Positions 34,745 through 44,048 of a stretch of 64,000 nucleotides of DNA are shown here, in pieces. The notes beneath the pieces were generated by a model. The model made no database searches. It saw only the letters and a list, made by a program, of their open reading frames with translations, and was not told the DNA's origin. The DNA is from Bacteroidota bacterium (lineage in GTDB: Bacteria > Bacteroidota > Bacteroidia > Flavobacteriales > Weeksellaceae), in contig JAEWOD010000004.1 of assembly GCA_023461035.1 (NCBI GenBank), positions 62,001-126,000 on the forward strand. The letters run 5' to 3'. Position 1 is the stretch's first letter, and the number at the start of each line of letters is the position of its first letter. A program made the position numbers and the translations under genes.

Positions 34745-37144
34745 TTAATAATTAATTTTTAATTGAATGTTGAAATTCCTTCCTATTTCGTCCGAATAAA
34801 ATCGTTGATGATTTAAATAATTTCGATAAGAAGTATTGAAAATGTTTTCAATAGAAAATCCTAATTGTATTTTGGATTTTTCCCGATTCATTGCCGAGCC
34901 CAAATCAAAACCGGCATAAAAATCAAACAGTGAATATCCCTTGGGAGGCGTGCTGATGTCAACTTCTGTTGGCACTTGTTCACCGTTGATATTTAAATCA
35001 GTATAAAAATTATAATCGGGATATCGGTTTTGCGTCAAAAAACTTTGGTTTTTTAGTGTCAATTCCAGATTATTCCAATTTCCCAATCGATATGTGATGC
35101 TGTTTGAGAAATTAAACGGTGGCATATCGACCAGCGGTAAATCATTTTCCATATCCTGACCATAGAGATAAGCAGCCGTGATTTTATGTGATAAATTTCG
35201 GGTATAATTCCATTCTGCAGCCGCATCCACACCCCAAATCAGCACGTCTGTCTGCTTATAACTCCAAACAGGAAATGCGCCGCGAATCGTATATTCCAAT
35301 CCTTCCGGAATCAGATACATAAAATCGCGGATATAGTTCAAATAAGGAGAAATATCCCATTTGAACCGATCAGATTGATACTGGGCAGTAAAAGAAAATT
35401 TCATCGCTTTTTCCTGTTCCAAACTCAAATCACCCAACTCAATGGTAGCGATAGAGTGGTGGAGGCCATCGCTGAAAAGCTCTGCCGGATTTGGGTTTCG
35501 CATGGTATAACTCGCATTGAAATATAAATCATAATCATGGCGCGGATGATAATTTATCCCAAATGAAGCCGAAAAATTATGAAAATTATACACAGGATTC
35601 ACCAAAATTTGACTGCCAAAATCTCCCAAGACAAATTCAGGAAATTCCTTATCATAACCGCGTTCTTCCCATCTGCTTTTTAAATAATATTTTTTGGCAT
35701 CCAATCGACTGAAATCATATCTCGCTCCCAAATTCAGATTCCATCTGGGATTGGGGTTGAATTCGGAAATAGTATAAAACCCTAAATCAATTCGTTCATA
35801 ATCAGGAATTAAAGGCCGGACATTTGTCATCGGATTGGGCTCGTTGATTTGAAACATGGATTGAACACTTGTTTTCAATTTCCATGAATTAAATTTTACC
35901 GATTCAAAATCCAATTGAGCCGTATGCGTTATCAAATCCAAATCCAGAGCCGGAGTGTTCACATAAGTTCCGCGTCTTATATCAAATTCTTTTCGGTTAT
36001 TGAATTGAAATCCATATTGAAAATTTAATTTTCCAATATCTGAAAACCTGTAAAAAGCATTGATTTTGGCCAGATGATGTTGAACTTCTTGTTTAGGATG
36101 ATCCAGATTATATGTGAAATCCGCTATATAATCGGGTTCTTGAAGATTGATAGCATTGACCAAATCCGTGAGACTGCCTATGTGAGAAGCTTTTAAAATT
36201 CCGGTTTGAGAATTAAACATCGAATAAGTAAACCAAATTCCCTTATTGAGCGACTTATAACCCGTTTGAAAAAACGCATTTTGTTCGCGGTTTCCGGTAT
36301 TGGATAAATTATAATCGGGAGCTTTTACATCTCCTAAATATTTTCCGGTCAATGTCAAATCCCAAAACCAACCTGACTTGAAGGAGTTTGTGATGGAATT
36401 ACTGACGGATCCACCATGACCATTGGAATTAAAATTAACCAAAGTCTTCCCAAATATGGTGTCCTTTTTAATGGGTTGATCCGTCTGAATCAAAACAATT
36501 CCTCCCACAGCATCACCACTGTATTGAAGCGCATTGGCGCCTTTTATGACCTGAATGGAAGTGGCAGAATTGATATCAATATTGGGCGCATGTTCGGCTC
36601 CCCATTCCTGATCTTCCAATTTCAAATTATTGACAATGACCGGAACGCGGCTGCTATGAACTCCATTGATAATCGGCTTAACTATCGAATTTCCTGTTTT
36701 CAATGTTGATACGCCTTCAATTTCTTGGAGAACATCTCCCAACGATTTTAAACTGTTTTTCTCCAGAATTGATTCATTGAGCGTATGAACAGGAATCGTT
36801 TTTTCTGTATGCGAAACCGAATGTTTAATTTTCACAACATCCAGATAATGAATTTGTTCTTTTAATCGGATGTTTAAATTCAAATCAGATGAAAGTTGAA
36901 CCAAAGTGTCTTTGGGTGAATATCCAACCAATTCAAACCTCAATTTATAGCTGTCGCTTTTTAAATTTTTGATGGAGAATTCTCCGTTAGAATCAGAAAA
37001 AAATTCGTTTCCATTTTGAATTTGAATGTGTACGTCCGGTAGATGTTGCTCAAATTCATCGGTAATCGTACCCGATATTTTAAATTGTGCATGTATGGTC
37101 ATCCAGCCCAATAGGAACAGGATTAACCCAAATTTTATATACAT
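34745..37144 (-). CDS. TonB-dependent outer membrane receptor
   Basis: A 799-residue ligand-gated outer-membrane porin. Signal peptide (LFLLGWMTIHAQ), then a carboxypeptidase-regulatory-like beta-sandwich (FKISGTITDEFEQHLPDVHI), a plug domain (LQEIEGVSTLKTGNSIVKPI ... VIKGANALQYSGDAVGGIVL) and a 22-strand barrel ending in the aromatic strand RNFNIQLKINY. Neighbours are a small lipoprotein gene and a His-rich secreted protein gene, suggesting metal (zinc or copper) uptake; the family is also similar to ZnuD-like receptors (inference). Confidence 0.92.
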   Translation of the reverse strand: MYIKFGLILFLLGWMTIHAQFKISGTITDEFEQHLPDVHIQIQNGNEFFSDSNGEFSIKNLKSDSYKLRFELVGYSPKDTLVQLSSDLNLNIRLKEQIHYLDVVKIKHSVSHTEKTIPVHTLNESILEKNSLKSLGDVLQEIEGVSTLKTGNSIVKPIINGVHSSRVPVIVNNLKLEDQEWGAEHAPNIDINSATSIQVIKGANALQYSGDAVGGIVLIQTDQPIKKDTIFGKTLVNFNSNGHGGSVSNSITNSFKSGWFWDLTLTGKYLGDVKAPDYNLSNTGNREQNAFFQTGYKSLNKGIWFTYSMFNSQTGILKASHIGSLTDLVNAINLQEPDYIADFTYNLDHPKQEVQHHLAKINAFYRFSDIGKLNFQYGFQFNNRKEFDIRRGTYVNTPALDLDLITHTAQLDFESVKFNSWKLKTSVQSMFQINEPNPMTNVRPLIPDYERIDLGFYTISEFNPNPRWNLNLGARYDFSRLDAKKYYLKSRWEERGYDKEFPEFVLGDFGSQILVNPVYNFHNFSASFGINYHPRHDYDLYFNASYTMRNPNPAELFSDGLHHSIATIELGDLSLEQEKAMKFSFTAQYQSDRFKWDISPYLNYIRDFMYLIPEGLEYTIRGAFPVWSYKQTDVLIWGVDAAAEWNYTRNLSHKITAAYLYGQDMENDLPLVDMPPFNFSNSITYRLGNWNNLELTLKNQSFLTQNRYPDYNFYTDLNINGEQVPTEVDISTPPKGYSLFDFYAGFDLGSAMNREKSKIQLGFSIENIFNTSYRNYLNHQRFYSDEIGRNFNIQLKINY

Positions 37145-37200
37145 AGTAATGTTTAAAAAATGAATGATTGGAGCAGTAGTTTGCTCTGAAAATCCAAAAA

Positions 37201-37548
37201 CTATGTATAAGAAGGTGGTGCCCGAAGTTGTTTGTAAGAAATTAGAAAATTTGAAACTTCATTTTTATGACCAAAAATCAAAGGTTTAAAAATGAAATCG
37301 GTTTCCGGTTGACTTTCAGCTGTATAGATCACCAATTCACCGATGGAAGAAAAGGTAAAATCACATAATTTACAATGATTGTTTTCTGAAATATGTCCCG
37401 GATGTGAACAATGTTCGTGTTCCGATAAATCATAGGAATGTTTGTGATGATCTGAAAAATGATGCAATTGATGTGCGGACTGCACAAAAACCACCGTCAG
37501 AAATAACAGTGAAAAAAAAGTGGCAAATATGGAATTTGACTTTTTCAA
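37201..37548 (-). CDS. His-rich small secreted/membrane protein
   Basis: The 115-residue protein has an N-terminal hydrophobic signal (ATFFSLLFLTVVFVQ) and then a dense metal-binding stretch, HQLHHFSDHHKHSYDLSEHE followed by HCSHPGHISENNHCKLCDF, with 14 or so histidines and three cysteines. The tail ends LRAPPSYT. It lies 56 bp upstream of the TonB receptor on the same strand and probably binds transition metal in the periplasm for or against uptake. Confidence 0.78.
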   Translation of the reverse strand: MKKSNSIFATFFSLLFLTVVFVQSAHQLHHFSDHHKHSYDLSEHEHCSHPGHISENNHCKLCDFTFSSIGELVIYTAESQPETDFIFKPLIFGHKNEVSNFLISYKQLRAPPSYT

Positions 37549-37569
37549 AATAGATGACGAAATTACATA

Positions 37570-38250
37570 TTATTCTTCGATTTTCTTTAATTCTTTCAGG
37601 TTTTTACCCAGTCTGCGCAGGAAAATACCATAAATGATCCCGTAATAAAGTCCGAAAAAAACAAGAATGAAAAGAATATTAATTCCTGCCATGATATAAC
37701 CCATTTGTCGAGCGGCTTTGTTCATTTGTTCAATGGACTCATTCTCATGCGCTGCAGTATTAACATAGATATTGGATCCCATTTCCATAATGATCGGAAC
37801 AAAAATGACCAGCGTGAAAATAATCCAGAATATGATGAACCACATGACCATTTTACGAAATTTCAAAATGGTGGATATCAGTTCATGGACAGAAAGGGAA
37901 GAGGAAATTTTTCGATAGAAATAAAGCATGATACCAAATAAAATTAACGAGCCGACCAATCCAAGATGAGAAAGATTTTCCATCTGTTGAAATAGGTCTT
38001 TACCTACAATTTGAATGGTTTCCTCCGAATAAAAATGTTTACCGGAAAAAAGCGTCCAGAGAGAAATGGTCAATCCAAAAATAAGTTCAAGGATGGTGAT
38101 AATAAATAACCATTGAACCGAATTGGTGGATTTACGGTGGATCATTTTAAAAATCTCATCCTTTCCATAATTTTTTTGGACAGATTGTTCTTTCCATAAG
38201 GATTTCAAATCATCCAAATCGTCATTTGTATGTGGATTTAATTCATTCAT
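37570..38250 (-). CDS. Membrane protein, putative anti-sigma factor
   Basis: The 226-residue protein has a cytoplasmic N-terminus (LKSLWKEQSVQKNYGKDEIF) and four hydrophobic helices (about 50-70, 95-112, 130-155, 190-215). Its start overlaps the sigma gene stop (ATGA), so it is probably the cognate regulator of that sigma factor. No enzymatic motif. Confidence 0.7.
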   Translation of the reverse strand: MNELNPHTNDDLDDLKSLWKEQSVQKNYGKDEIFKMIHRKSTNSVQWLFIITILELIFGLTISLWTLFSGKHFYSEETIQIVGKDLFQQMENLSHLGLVGSLILFGIMLYFYRKISSSLSVHELISTILKFRKMVMWFIIFWIIFTLVIFVPIIMEMGSNIYVNTAAHENESIEQMNKAARQMGYIMAGINILFILVFFGLYYGIIYGIFLRRLGKNLKELKKIEE

Positions 38251-38744
38251 GTGGTTGTCATCATTTCTTTTAACTTATCCTTGGCACGGTTCATTTTCAC
38301 ACGGGCATTTACTTCTGAAATACCCAAAGTCTGGGCGATATCTTTATAAGGCAAATCTTCTAAATAAAGCAAAACCAATGCTCTTTCAACATCATTTAAT
38401 TTTTTGATGGAATTATATAACATTTTTAATCGTTCCTCTTTTTCTTCATCGAATTCATGGGCTTTTAAATCAAAATAATGCTGACTATCAATGGAAGTAG
38501 TGGCGATGTTTTTATTTTTTTTTCGAATCAATGTAATGGCTGTATTCAAACCAACTCTATACATCCAGGTACTAAATTTTGCTTCCCCTTTAAACGAATC
38601 ATAAGATTTCCAAAGCTGAAGTACAATTTCTTGAAATAAATCTTCATGTGCCTCTGGGCTATCGCTGTAAATACGACAAACCTTATGCACAATTCCCTGA
38701 TTGTTTTCAATTAATTGAGTGAATTCAGTTTCTTTGGATTTCAA
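38247..38744 (-). CDS. ECF-type RNA polymerase sigma factor
   Basis: The 165-residue protein has region 2 (YSDSPEAHEDLFQEIVLQLW, KFSTWMYRVGLNTAI) and region 4 (DVERALVLLYLEDLPYKDIA, GISEVNARVKMNRAKDKLKE). It is translationally coupled to a four-helix membrane protein. A -35-like TGTAAC lies upstream. Confidence 0.94.
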   Translation of the reverse strand: MKSKETEFTQLIENNQGIVHKVCRIYSDSPEAHEDLFQEIVLQLWKSYDSFKGEAKFSTWMYRVGLNTAITLIRKKNKNIATTSIDSQHYFDLKAHEFDEEKEERLKMLYNSIKKLNDVERALVLLYLEDLPYKDIAQTLGISEVNARVKMNRAKDKLKEMMTTT

Positions 38745-38762
38745 CTTTTACTGATTTATAAG

Positions 38763-38788
38763 TATGCAAAAATAAGATAGTTGTTACA
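38763..38788 (-). promoter_or_regulatory. Possible ECF-type promoter of the second sigma gene
   Basis: TGTAACAAC on the minus strand (38783-38788 for TGTAAC) is identical to the -35 of the first ECF operon at 28755, including the next AAC, but the -10 place reads CATA rather than CGTC. A TATTTTTG box overlaps the spacer, so a housekeeping promoter is an alternative. Confidence 0.4.
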
Positions 38789-38825
38789 ATAAAGGAAAAA
38801 AATTGGAAGAGACCTTTATAAAATG

Positions 38826-38920
38826 AAGAAACCCTCGCTCAAAATTTGAACGAGGGTATTCCCCCTAACCAACTTAAACCTAATGAAAATAGTATTTCTA
38901 TCTATTTTCAGATGCAAAAT
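38826..38920 (-). ncRNA. Possible small RNA or hairpin element
   Basis: On the minus strand a TAATTTTG -7 box (about 38920-38927) is followed by a hairpin GAAAATAG/CTATTTTC, a G-rich segment GGTTAGGGGGAAT and the stem ACCCTCGTTCAAA/TTTGAGCGAGGGT with a TTTCTTC tail. The complementary strand carries CTAACCAACTTAAACC, which resembles parts of the putative sRNAs 1 and 2. No ORF. The strand is uncertain. Confidence 0.35.
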
Positions 38921-38974
38921 TACTACTTTCAAAAGATTTGACCTAATTTTTTTTAACATTACTTCAAAAAAATA

Positions 38975-40204
38975 TCAATTGATTTTCATCGCCTGATTGG
39001 GAGTAACTTTTGAAATCAAATAAGAAGGAGCCAACAATACGATGCCGGAAATTAAAATGGCAGACAGATTCAGCAAAAGAATTTGTGTAAGATCTAAATA
39101 AACAGGCGCGACAGATAAATAATAGTTTTCTGCCGGTAGTTTGACGATTTTATAATATTTCTGAATCAATAAAAGCCCTATTCCTAAAATATTTCCGACT
39201 AAAAGTCCCGGAATCATGATAAAGACGGCATAGTAGATAAAAATCATCCTGATTTTCCAATTGGAAGCACCCAGCGTTTTTAGCAATCCTATAGAATGTG
39301 TCCTTTCTAAAATCAAAATCAACAAAACCATGATCATGTTGATGACCACGACTACCATCATTATAAATAAAACCACAAAAATATTGGTATCAAAAATAGC
39401 AATCCAATCATTGATTTGACTAAATGAACTCGTCGCGGATTGTGCATATAACTGAAAATCAATTTGATCATTTACTTTGGCCGCAATCTCATCCAGTTTT
39501 TCAATATCATTTGTAAATAATTCGAAACCGCCCACCACAGTTTCATCCCATTTGTTTAGCCGTTGTACCTGTTTGATATCGCCAATGACATAGATATCAT
39601 CAAAATCTTTTATATCCGTACTGAAAATTCCGGTGATGTGAAACCGTCGGTAAATCGGTTTTCCGGAATCCTGAATAAAATAAGTAACAAATGAACTGTC
39701 CACATCCAAATGCAATTCGTTGGCGATTTTTTGCGAAATCACGACATCATTGGACACTTTTTGTTGCTCAATTTTGGGGAATTTCCCCTTTGATAAATAA
39801 GTTTCAAATCTATTTACAGCATAATCCGTCCCGACACCTTTAAAGAAAATTCCGCTGAAATTATCCGATGTACGAATGATCCCTCCTTTGACGGCAAACG
39901 GCTGAATATGGGTGATTTCCGGAACGGCACTGAATTTGGGGTAGAAATTTTGATGAATCGAAACCGAATCCGAATTAAAAGACTGATTGCTGTTATAAGG
40001 TTTTATGGTGATATGACCGTTAAAATCTGCCAGTTTTTGTTTGATGCCTTTTCGAGCGCCAATCCCGGTAGAAAGCGTAACCAAAGCTACCAAAATACCG
40101 ATAGCAACCGCTATTTGTCCAATGCGGATGATCGTGGTAGAAAGGTTATTTTTATTACTTTTACCGAATGCAATTTTTTTAGCAAACCACCAAGTGAAAT
40201 TCAA
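38975..40204 (-). CDS. LolC/E- or FtsX-type ABC transporter permease
   Basis: A 409-residue inner-membrane permease with one N-terminal TM helix (IAVAIGILVALVTLSTGIG), a periplasmic MacB-like domain (about 50-260) and three C-terminal TM helices with GLLKTLGASNWKIRMIFI, the coupling segment of FtsX-like permeases. It resembles LolE, which extracts lipoproteins for delivery to the outer membrane. No ATPase gene is adjacent. Confidence 0.9.
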   Translation of the reverse strand: MNFTWWFAKKIAFGKSNKNNLSTTIIRIGQIAVAIGILVALVTLSTGIGARKGIKQKLADFNGHITIKPYNSNQSFNSDSVSIHQNFYPKFSAVPEITHIQPFAVKGGIIRTSDNFSGIFFKGVGTDYAVNRFETYLSKGKFPKIEQQKVSNDVVISQKIANELHLDVDSSFVTYFIQDSGKPIYRRFHITGIFSTDIKDFDDIYVIGDIKQVQRLNKWDETVVGGFELFTNDIEKLDEIAAKVNDQIDFQLYAQSATSSFSQINDWIAIFDTNIFVVLFIMMVVVVINMIMVLLILILERTHSIGLLKTLGASNWKIRMIFIYYAVFIMIPGLLVGNILGIGLLLIQKYYKIVKLPAENYYLSVAPVYLDLTQILLLNLSAILISGIVLLAPSYLISKVTPNQAMKIN

Positions 40205-40224
40205 AATGAGTTAAATTTTAAACT

Positions 40225-41634
40225 ATGATTCAAAAACTTTTCAAATATACACTAATTGCTTTATTCCTTTCCAATTCTTCTTTTGGGCAAGAAAAGGAAG
40301 TTGAGGGGGTTGATGTAATTAGTTTAAAAGATACTTTTGATTATAAATCAAATGAATTCAGGAAAGTCCAAAAAGATAAGTTAGGCATTATTACAGTAAC
40401 TTATAAAGATAAATTCAATAAAAGTCCAATTGTTTTAGGAATCGAAAATTTAGAAATTGATAATAAATTAATTTGGAAGGATAGAAATCAAAAAATTAGA
40501 AATAAAGTTGGAATTGTCACAAATCAAACAGGAGTTTTTTTCCAAACAATAGAACATCATAAATTAAGAAAACCCTATTGCTCATTAAATGATACAGCTA
40601 GTGTTATCTCATTTAAATGGAATACATTAGAGGAAATTAATATTGTAGATTATTTAATTGATAATAGGATAGAGGTAACAAAAATCTTCTCTCCCGAACA
40701 TGGATTCCGTGGAGATGCCGATGCGGGAGAAACCGTAAAATCGGGAAAAGACATCAAAACCGGTTTGCCGATTGTTTCACTTTATGGAAAAAACAAAAAA
40801 CCAACTCCAGAACAATTTGCTGATTTGGATGTGATTCTGTTTGATATTCAGGACGTTGGAGCAAGATTTTACACCTATATTTCCACGCTTCATTACGTGA
40901 TGGAAACCGGTGCCGAAACCGGCAAAAAAGTCATTGTATTGGATCGTCCTAATCCAAATGGGCATTATGTTGACGGTCCGGTTTTGAAAAAAGGATATGA
41001 GTCGTTTGTGGGAATGCATCCCGTTCCGGTAGTTTATGGAATGACGATTGGTGAATATGCCCTGATGATTAACGGCGAAGGCTGGCTGGCAAAAGGTGCG
41101 AAATGCGATTTGGAAGTGATTCCGTTGAAAAATTACACGCACAACTCCCAATATTCGTTACCCGTAAAACCATCACCGAATTTGCCCAATGATGAAGCAA
41201 TCAATTTGTATCCAAGTACTTGCTTTTTTGAAGCAATCAATGGGAGTGAGGGAAGAGGAACGGACAAACCTTTTCAGGTTTATGGTTCACCCTACCTAAA
41301 AAATATGCATTTTGAGTTTACACCAAAACCAAATGCAGGAGCAAAAGATCCGAGATTTAAAGGACAAGTTTGCTATGGTGAGGATTTAAGTGAATCTCCT
41401 TTTTTATCTGAAGTCAATCTCGAATGGTTAATCAGAGCACATCAAAATTATGAAGGAAAAGATCCGTTCTGGATCAAACAATCCGGGAAATATTGGATAG
41501 ATGTTTTAGCTGGAACAGATCAGCTGAGAAAACAAATTGACCAAGGGCTTTCAGAAGATGAAATCAAAGCATCTTGGCAGGAAGATTTGGAAAAGTTTAA
41601 AAAAGTAAGAGCCAAATATTTACTTTATAATTAA
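40225..41634 (+). CDS. DUF1343 / NamZ-like exo-N-acetylmuramidase
   Basis: The 469-residue secreted protein (signal peptide ends NSSFGQ) has the DUF1343 core: NKVGIVTNQTGV, KIFSPEHGFRGDADAGETVK, LFDIQDVGARFYTYISTLHY, VLDRPNPNGHYVDGPVL, PNLPNDEAINLYPSTCFFEA and GRGTDKPFQVYG. The family includes NamZ, which releases N-acetylmuramic acid from peptidoglycan ends. Unlike usual members it has an extra N-terminal region (about 21-85) and an insertion of about 30 residues between VGIVTNQTGV and the NIVDYLIDN helix. Peptidoglycan turnover links it with the GlcNAc-kinase-like gene at 33200. Confidence 0.88.
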   Translation: MIQKLFKYTLIALFLSNSSFGQEKEVEGVDVISLKDTFDYKSNEFRKVQKDKLGIITVTYKDKFNKSPIVLGIENLEIDNKLIWKDRNQKIRNKVGIVTNQTGVFFQTIEHHKLRKPYCSLNDTASVISFKWNTLEEINIVDYLIDNRIEVTKIFSPEHGFRGDADAGETVKSGKDIKTGLPIVSLYGKNKKPTPEQFADLDVILFDIQDVGARFYTYISTLHYVMETGAETGKKVIVLDRPNPNGHYVDGPVLKKGYESFVGMHPVPVVYGMTIGEYALMINGEGWLAKGAKCDLEVIPLKNYTHNSQYSLPVKPSPNLPNDEAINLYPSTCFFEAINGSEGRGTDKPFQVYGSPYLKNMHFEFTPKPNAGAKDPRFKGQVCYGEDLSESPFLSEVNLEWLIRAHQNYEGKDPFWIKQSGKYWIDVLAGTDQLRKQIDQGLSEDEIKASWQEDLEKFKKVRAKYLLYN

Positions 41635-41679
41635 GTTTAATTAAAATAGTTTAACAAACTAATTAATAGCTAATTAAAA

Positions 41680-42315
41680 TTGAAATACATAAATATAATT
41701 TTTGATTTGGATGGAACGCTTTGGGATTCCAGATCAACTTTAATTCATTCATGGAATTCAATCCTTACAAAATATAATTTGTTAGAAAAACCATTGACGG
41801 AAAATGATTTAAACCGATTTATGGGTTTGCTTTTACCTGACATTCTTCCAATTCTATTTCCCAATGGAAATCCTGAAAAATGGAATCAAATTCTGAAAGA
41901 AATTTTAGAACATGAGGCAGAAGTTTTGTTGGAAAAGGGTGGAATTTTATATGATGGAGCAGAGGAAACGTTGAAAAAATTAGTTGAAAATCATAGATTA
42001 TTCATCGTCAGTAATTGTCAGGACGGCTATATTGAAGCGTTTTTAGATTATTTTGGATTTCATTCGTTTTTCACAGATTTTGAATCCTTTGGAAGAACCG
42101 GAAAAAATAAAGCTGAAAATATTGCTTTGGTTTTGACAAGAAATGATTTAAAAAAATCAGAGACAGTTTATATCGGCGATACGCAGACTGATTATCTTTC
42201 TGCAACGGAAAATGAATTGGATTTTATATTTTGTAGTTATGGATTTGGGAATTTAGATAATTATTATAATTCATTAAAAATCAAAGAATTAAAAGATTTG
42301 ATAAACATAGTTTAA
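41680..42315 (+). CDS. HAD-family hydrolase
   Basis: The 211-residue phosphatase has motif I FDLDGTLWDS, motif II LFIVSNCQDG, motif III Lys in GKNKAEN and motif IV YIGDTQTDYLSA, with an alpha-helical cap between I and II. It is closest to phosphoglycolate phosphatase-like enzymes. It uses a TTG start at 41680; no ATG exists between there and motif I. Confidence 0.9.
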   Translation: MKYINIIFDLDGTLWDSRSTLIHSWNSILTKYNLLEKPLTENDLNRFMGLLLPDILPILFPNGNPEKWNQILKEILEHEAEVLLEKGGILYDGAEETLKKLVENHRLFIVSNCQDGYIEAFLDYFGFHSFFTDFESFGRTGKNKAENIALVLTRNDLKKSETVYIGDTQTDYLSATENELDFIFCSYGFGNLDNYYNSLKIKELKDLINIV

Positions 42316-42479
42316 GATATGTTATTTTTCGACAATGTACTTGCAATATGTTAAACAGCTTTGGATTATTTATTTTTTAATGTTCAAGTCGAGCTCGCAA
42401 ATAAATTTGCTCGGTTCAAGCAATTTTCACCTTTACATACATGCCTAAGGTTGCAAGAGCAACTCAAAAGCTTGTCCTT

Positions 42480-43547
42480 TTAGTCATCGTACACCTCAAA
42501 CATCCAGCAGGGCCAGCTTGCACCTCCAAGGTATAAATCTTTGTATGACCAGGGGTTGTGGGTCGCAGTTACATAGAGGCTTTTGCCCGGATATTTTTCG
42601 GAAACGTAACGGCTTCCTTCGGCTTTTACATCAGTATAATATCTCTTATCAGTAAACTGAAAACCCAGTGCGAAAAACTCATTCAACAACCTATCGGCCA
42701 ACGCCTTATTGTGTAGTGTGTGGGCTGCTTTCCATGTTGCCTGAGCATTTACTTCCACGTAAAAAGTAGAAAGCGGTACGATAAGCTCATTGCCGATAGT
42801 ATCCTTTATAGTACCACGACTTTGTGATACAAATTCTCCTTTCTTGGCATGAACAAAATCCGGCTGTTTGTTTTTCATACGCAATTGTATACAGTTTAAC
42901 TCTGTACAATCCGATAATTCAATCAGTTCTATTGCTGAAAGTATGTCTCTTTTTGCGGCATATTTTTCTAACTCCCGCTGTTCTTCGGTTTGGAAAGCTT
43001 CTAATTCATTCAGGTCAACAGCAGTATTATTGGTGGGGTTTCCGGGCTTATGATAAATGTACCAATAAATGGCTCCGGCTGTCAATGCAATGATGAAACC
43101 AAGTAAAAGAAAATCGTTACGTGAGCTGCGTCTCCATTTTTTCTCTTCCTGTTTTCTTGCCTCTAATACGGCAGGGTAATCTATGTGGTCTTCAATTTGG
43201 AATTCTGTGCTATTGTCTGTTTTATAGATGTTGTAAAATATATGCTGTATATCACTGATTATGGCACTTATATTTTGCTGTGCATAGGAGGAAGTGTACT
43301 GTTTGATATAATTTCCTGCGGCAAGCTCTTCATCTATTTTATATCCCAGTGTTCTGAAATCGCTTTCCAAACAATCTGTAAGGCTTTCGAGGTAGTGATG
43401 CGAAACGGCTTCTACATCCACACCCGGTTCCCCTGTTGCCACCATACATTGCACATAGAAATTTCCTTTTGATGTAATAATGTAACCGCCATGCTCTATG
43501 AGGTCAGTTAGCTTTTGTGTTAATATTTGGGAATCAGAATAGTTCAA
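42480..43547 (-). CDS. Uncharacterised single-pass membrane protein
   Basis: The 355-residue protein has a cytoplasmic N-terminal region (1-140), one TM helix (DFLLLGFIIALTAGAIYWYIYH, about 147-166) and an external C-terminal domain with two cysteine-containing segments (SDCTELNCIQL). No known family was recognised. It is the last of three consecutive minus-strand genes of unknown function (44503 to 42480). Confidence 0.75.
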   Translation of the reverse strand: MNYSDSQILTQKLTDLIEHGGYIITSKGNFYVQCMVATGEPGVDVEAVSHHYLESLTDCLESDFRTLGYKIDEELAAGNYIKQYTSSYAQQNISAIISDIQHIFYNIYKTDNSTEFQIEDHIDYPAVLEARKQEEKKWRRSSRNDFLLLGFIIALTAGAIYWYIYHKPGNPTNNTAVDLNELEAFQTEEQRELEKYAAKRDILSAIELIELSDCTELNCIQLRMKNKQPDFVHAKKGEFVSQSRGTIKDTIGNELIVPLSTFYVEVNAQATWKAAHTLHNKALADRLLNEFFALGFQFTDKRYYTDVKAEGSRYVSEKYPGKSLYVTATHNPWSYKDLYLGGASWPCWMFEVYDD

Positions 43548-43577
43548 AATAAATCAAATTTTATTAGGAAAAAATCA

Positions 43578-44048
43578 TTATTCTATAATTTTCCATAGCA
43601 CTATATATTTACCTTCCCGGGTTTGCTGATGGTGTTCCGGCTCATGACAAATATCCCAACTACCTTTTTTAAAGGACACTTCCATTTTTAATGTTTTGAT
43701 TTCGGCTTTCTGCCGGGAAAGTGCCGCATCCAGCTCATTGATGGTAACAGATCCTTCGCAGAATTTTATAAAATAGTCCTGCACAGACAAACGGACAAAA
43801 TAATCATCCAGTTTTTTTACATATACCTTCTGACCCGGATTTTCCGTGTCCTTAACTGATGGAGGCTCTATAAAACTATGGGTCACTATTTCCGCAGTTA
43901 TGATAGATGTGCCACTATCCGTTTTTTGAAAAGCTGTTTTATTTTGAGATACCATAGTTGCAGATTTTTGTCCATTAAAACAGGAAGTAATCATATAAAC
44001 AGAAATTATCAAAATAAAAATGAACTGTTTTTTAAAATTTTTCATCAT
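43578..44048 (-). CDS. Uncharacterised lipoprotein
   Basis: The 156-residue protein has a lipoprotein signal (FIFILIISVYMITSCFNG) and a polar domain with the late motif SWDICHEPEHHQQTREGKYI. Its start overlaps the stop of the gene at 44045 by 4 bp, and the membrane protein gene follows 30 bp later. No family recognised. Confidence 0.72.
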   Translation of the reverse strand: MMKNFKKQFIFILIISVYMITSCFNGQKSATMVSQNKTAFQKTDSGTSIITAEIVTHSFIEPPSVKDTENPGQKVYVKKLDDYFVRLSVQDYFIKFCEGSVTINELDAALSRQKAEIKTLKMEVSFKKGSWDICHEPEHHQQTREGKYIVLWKIIE

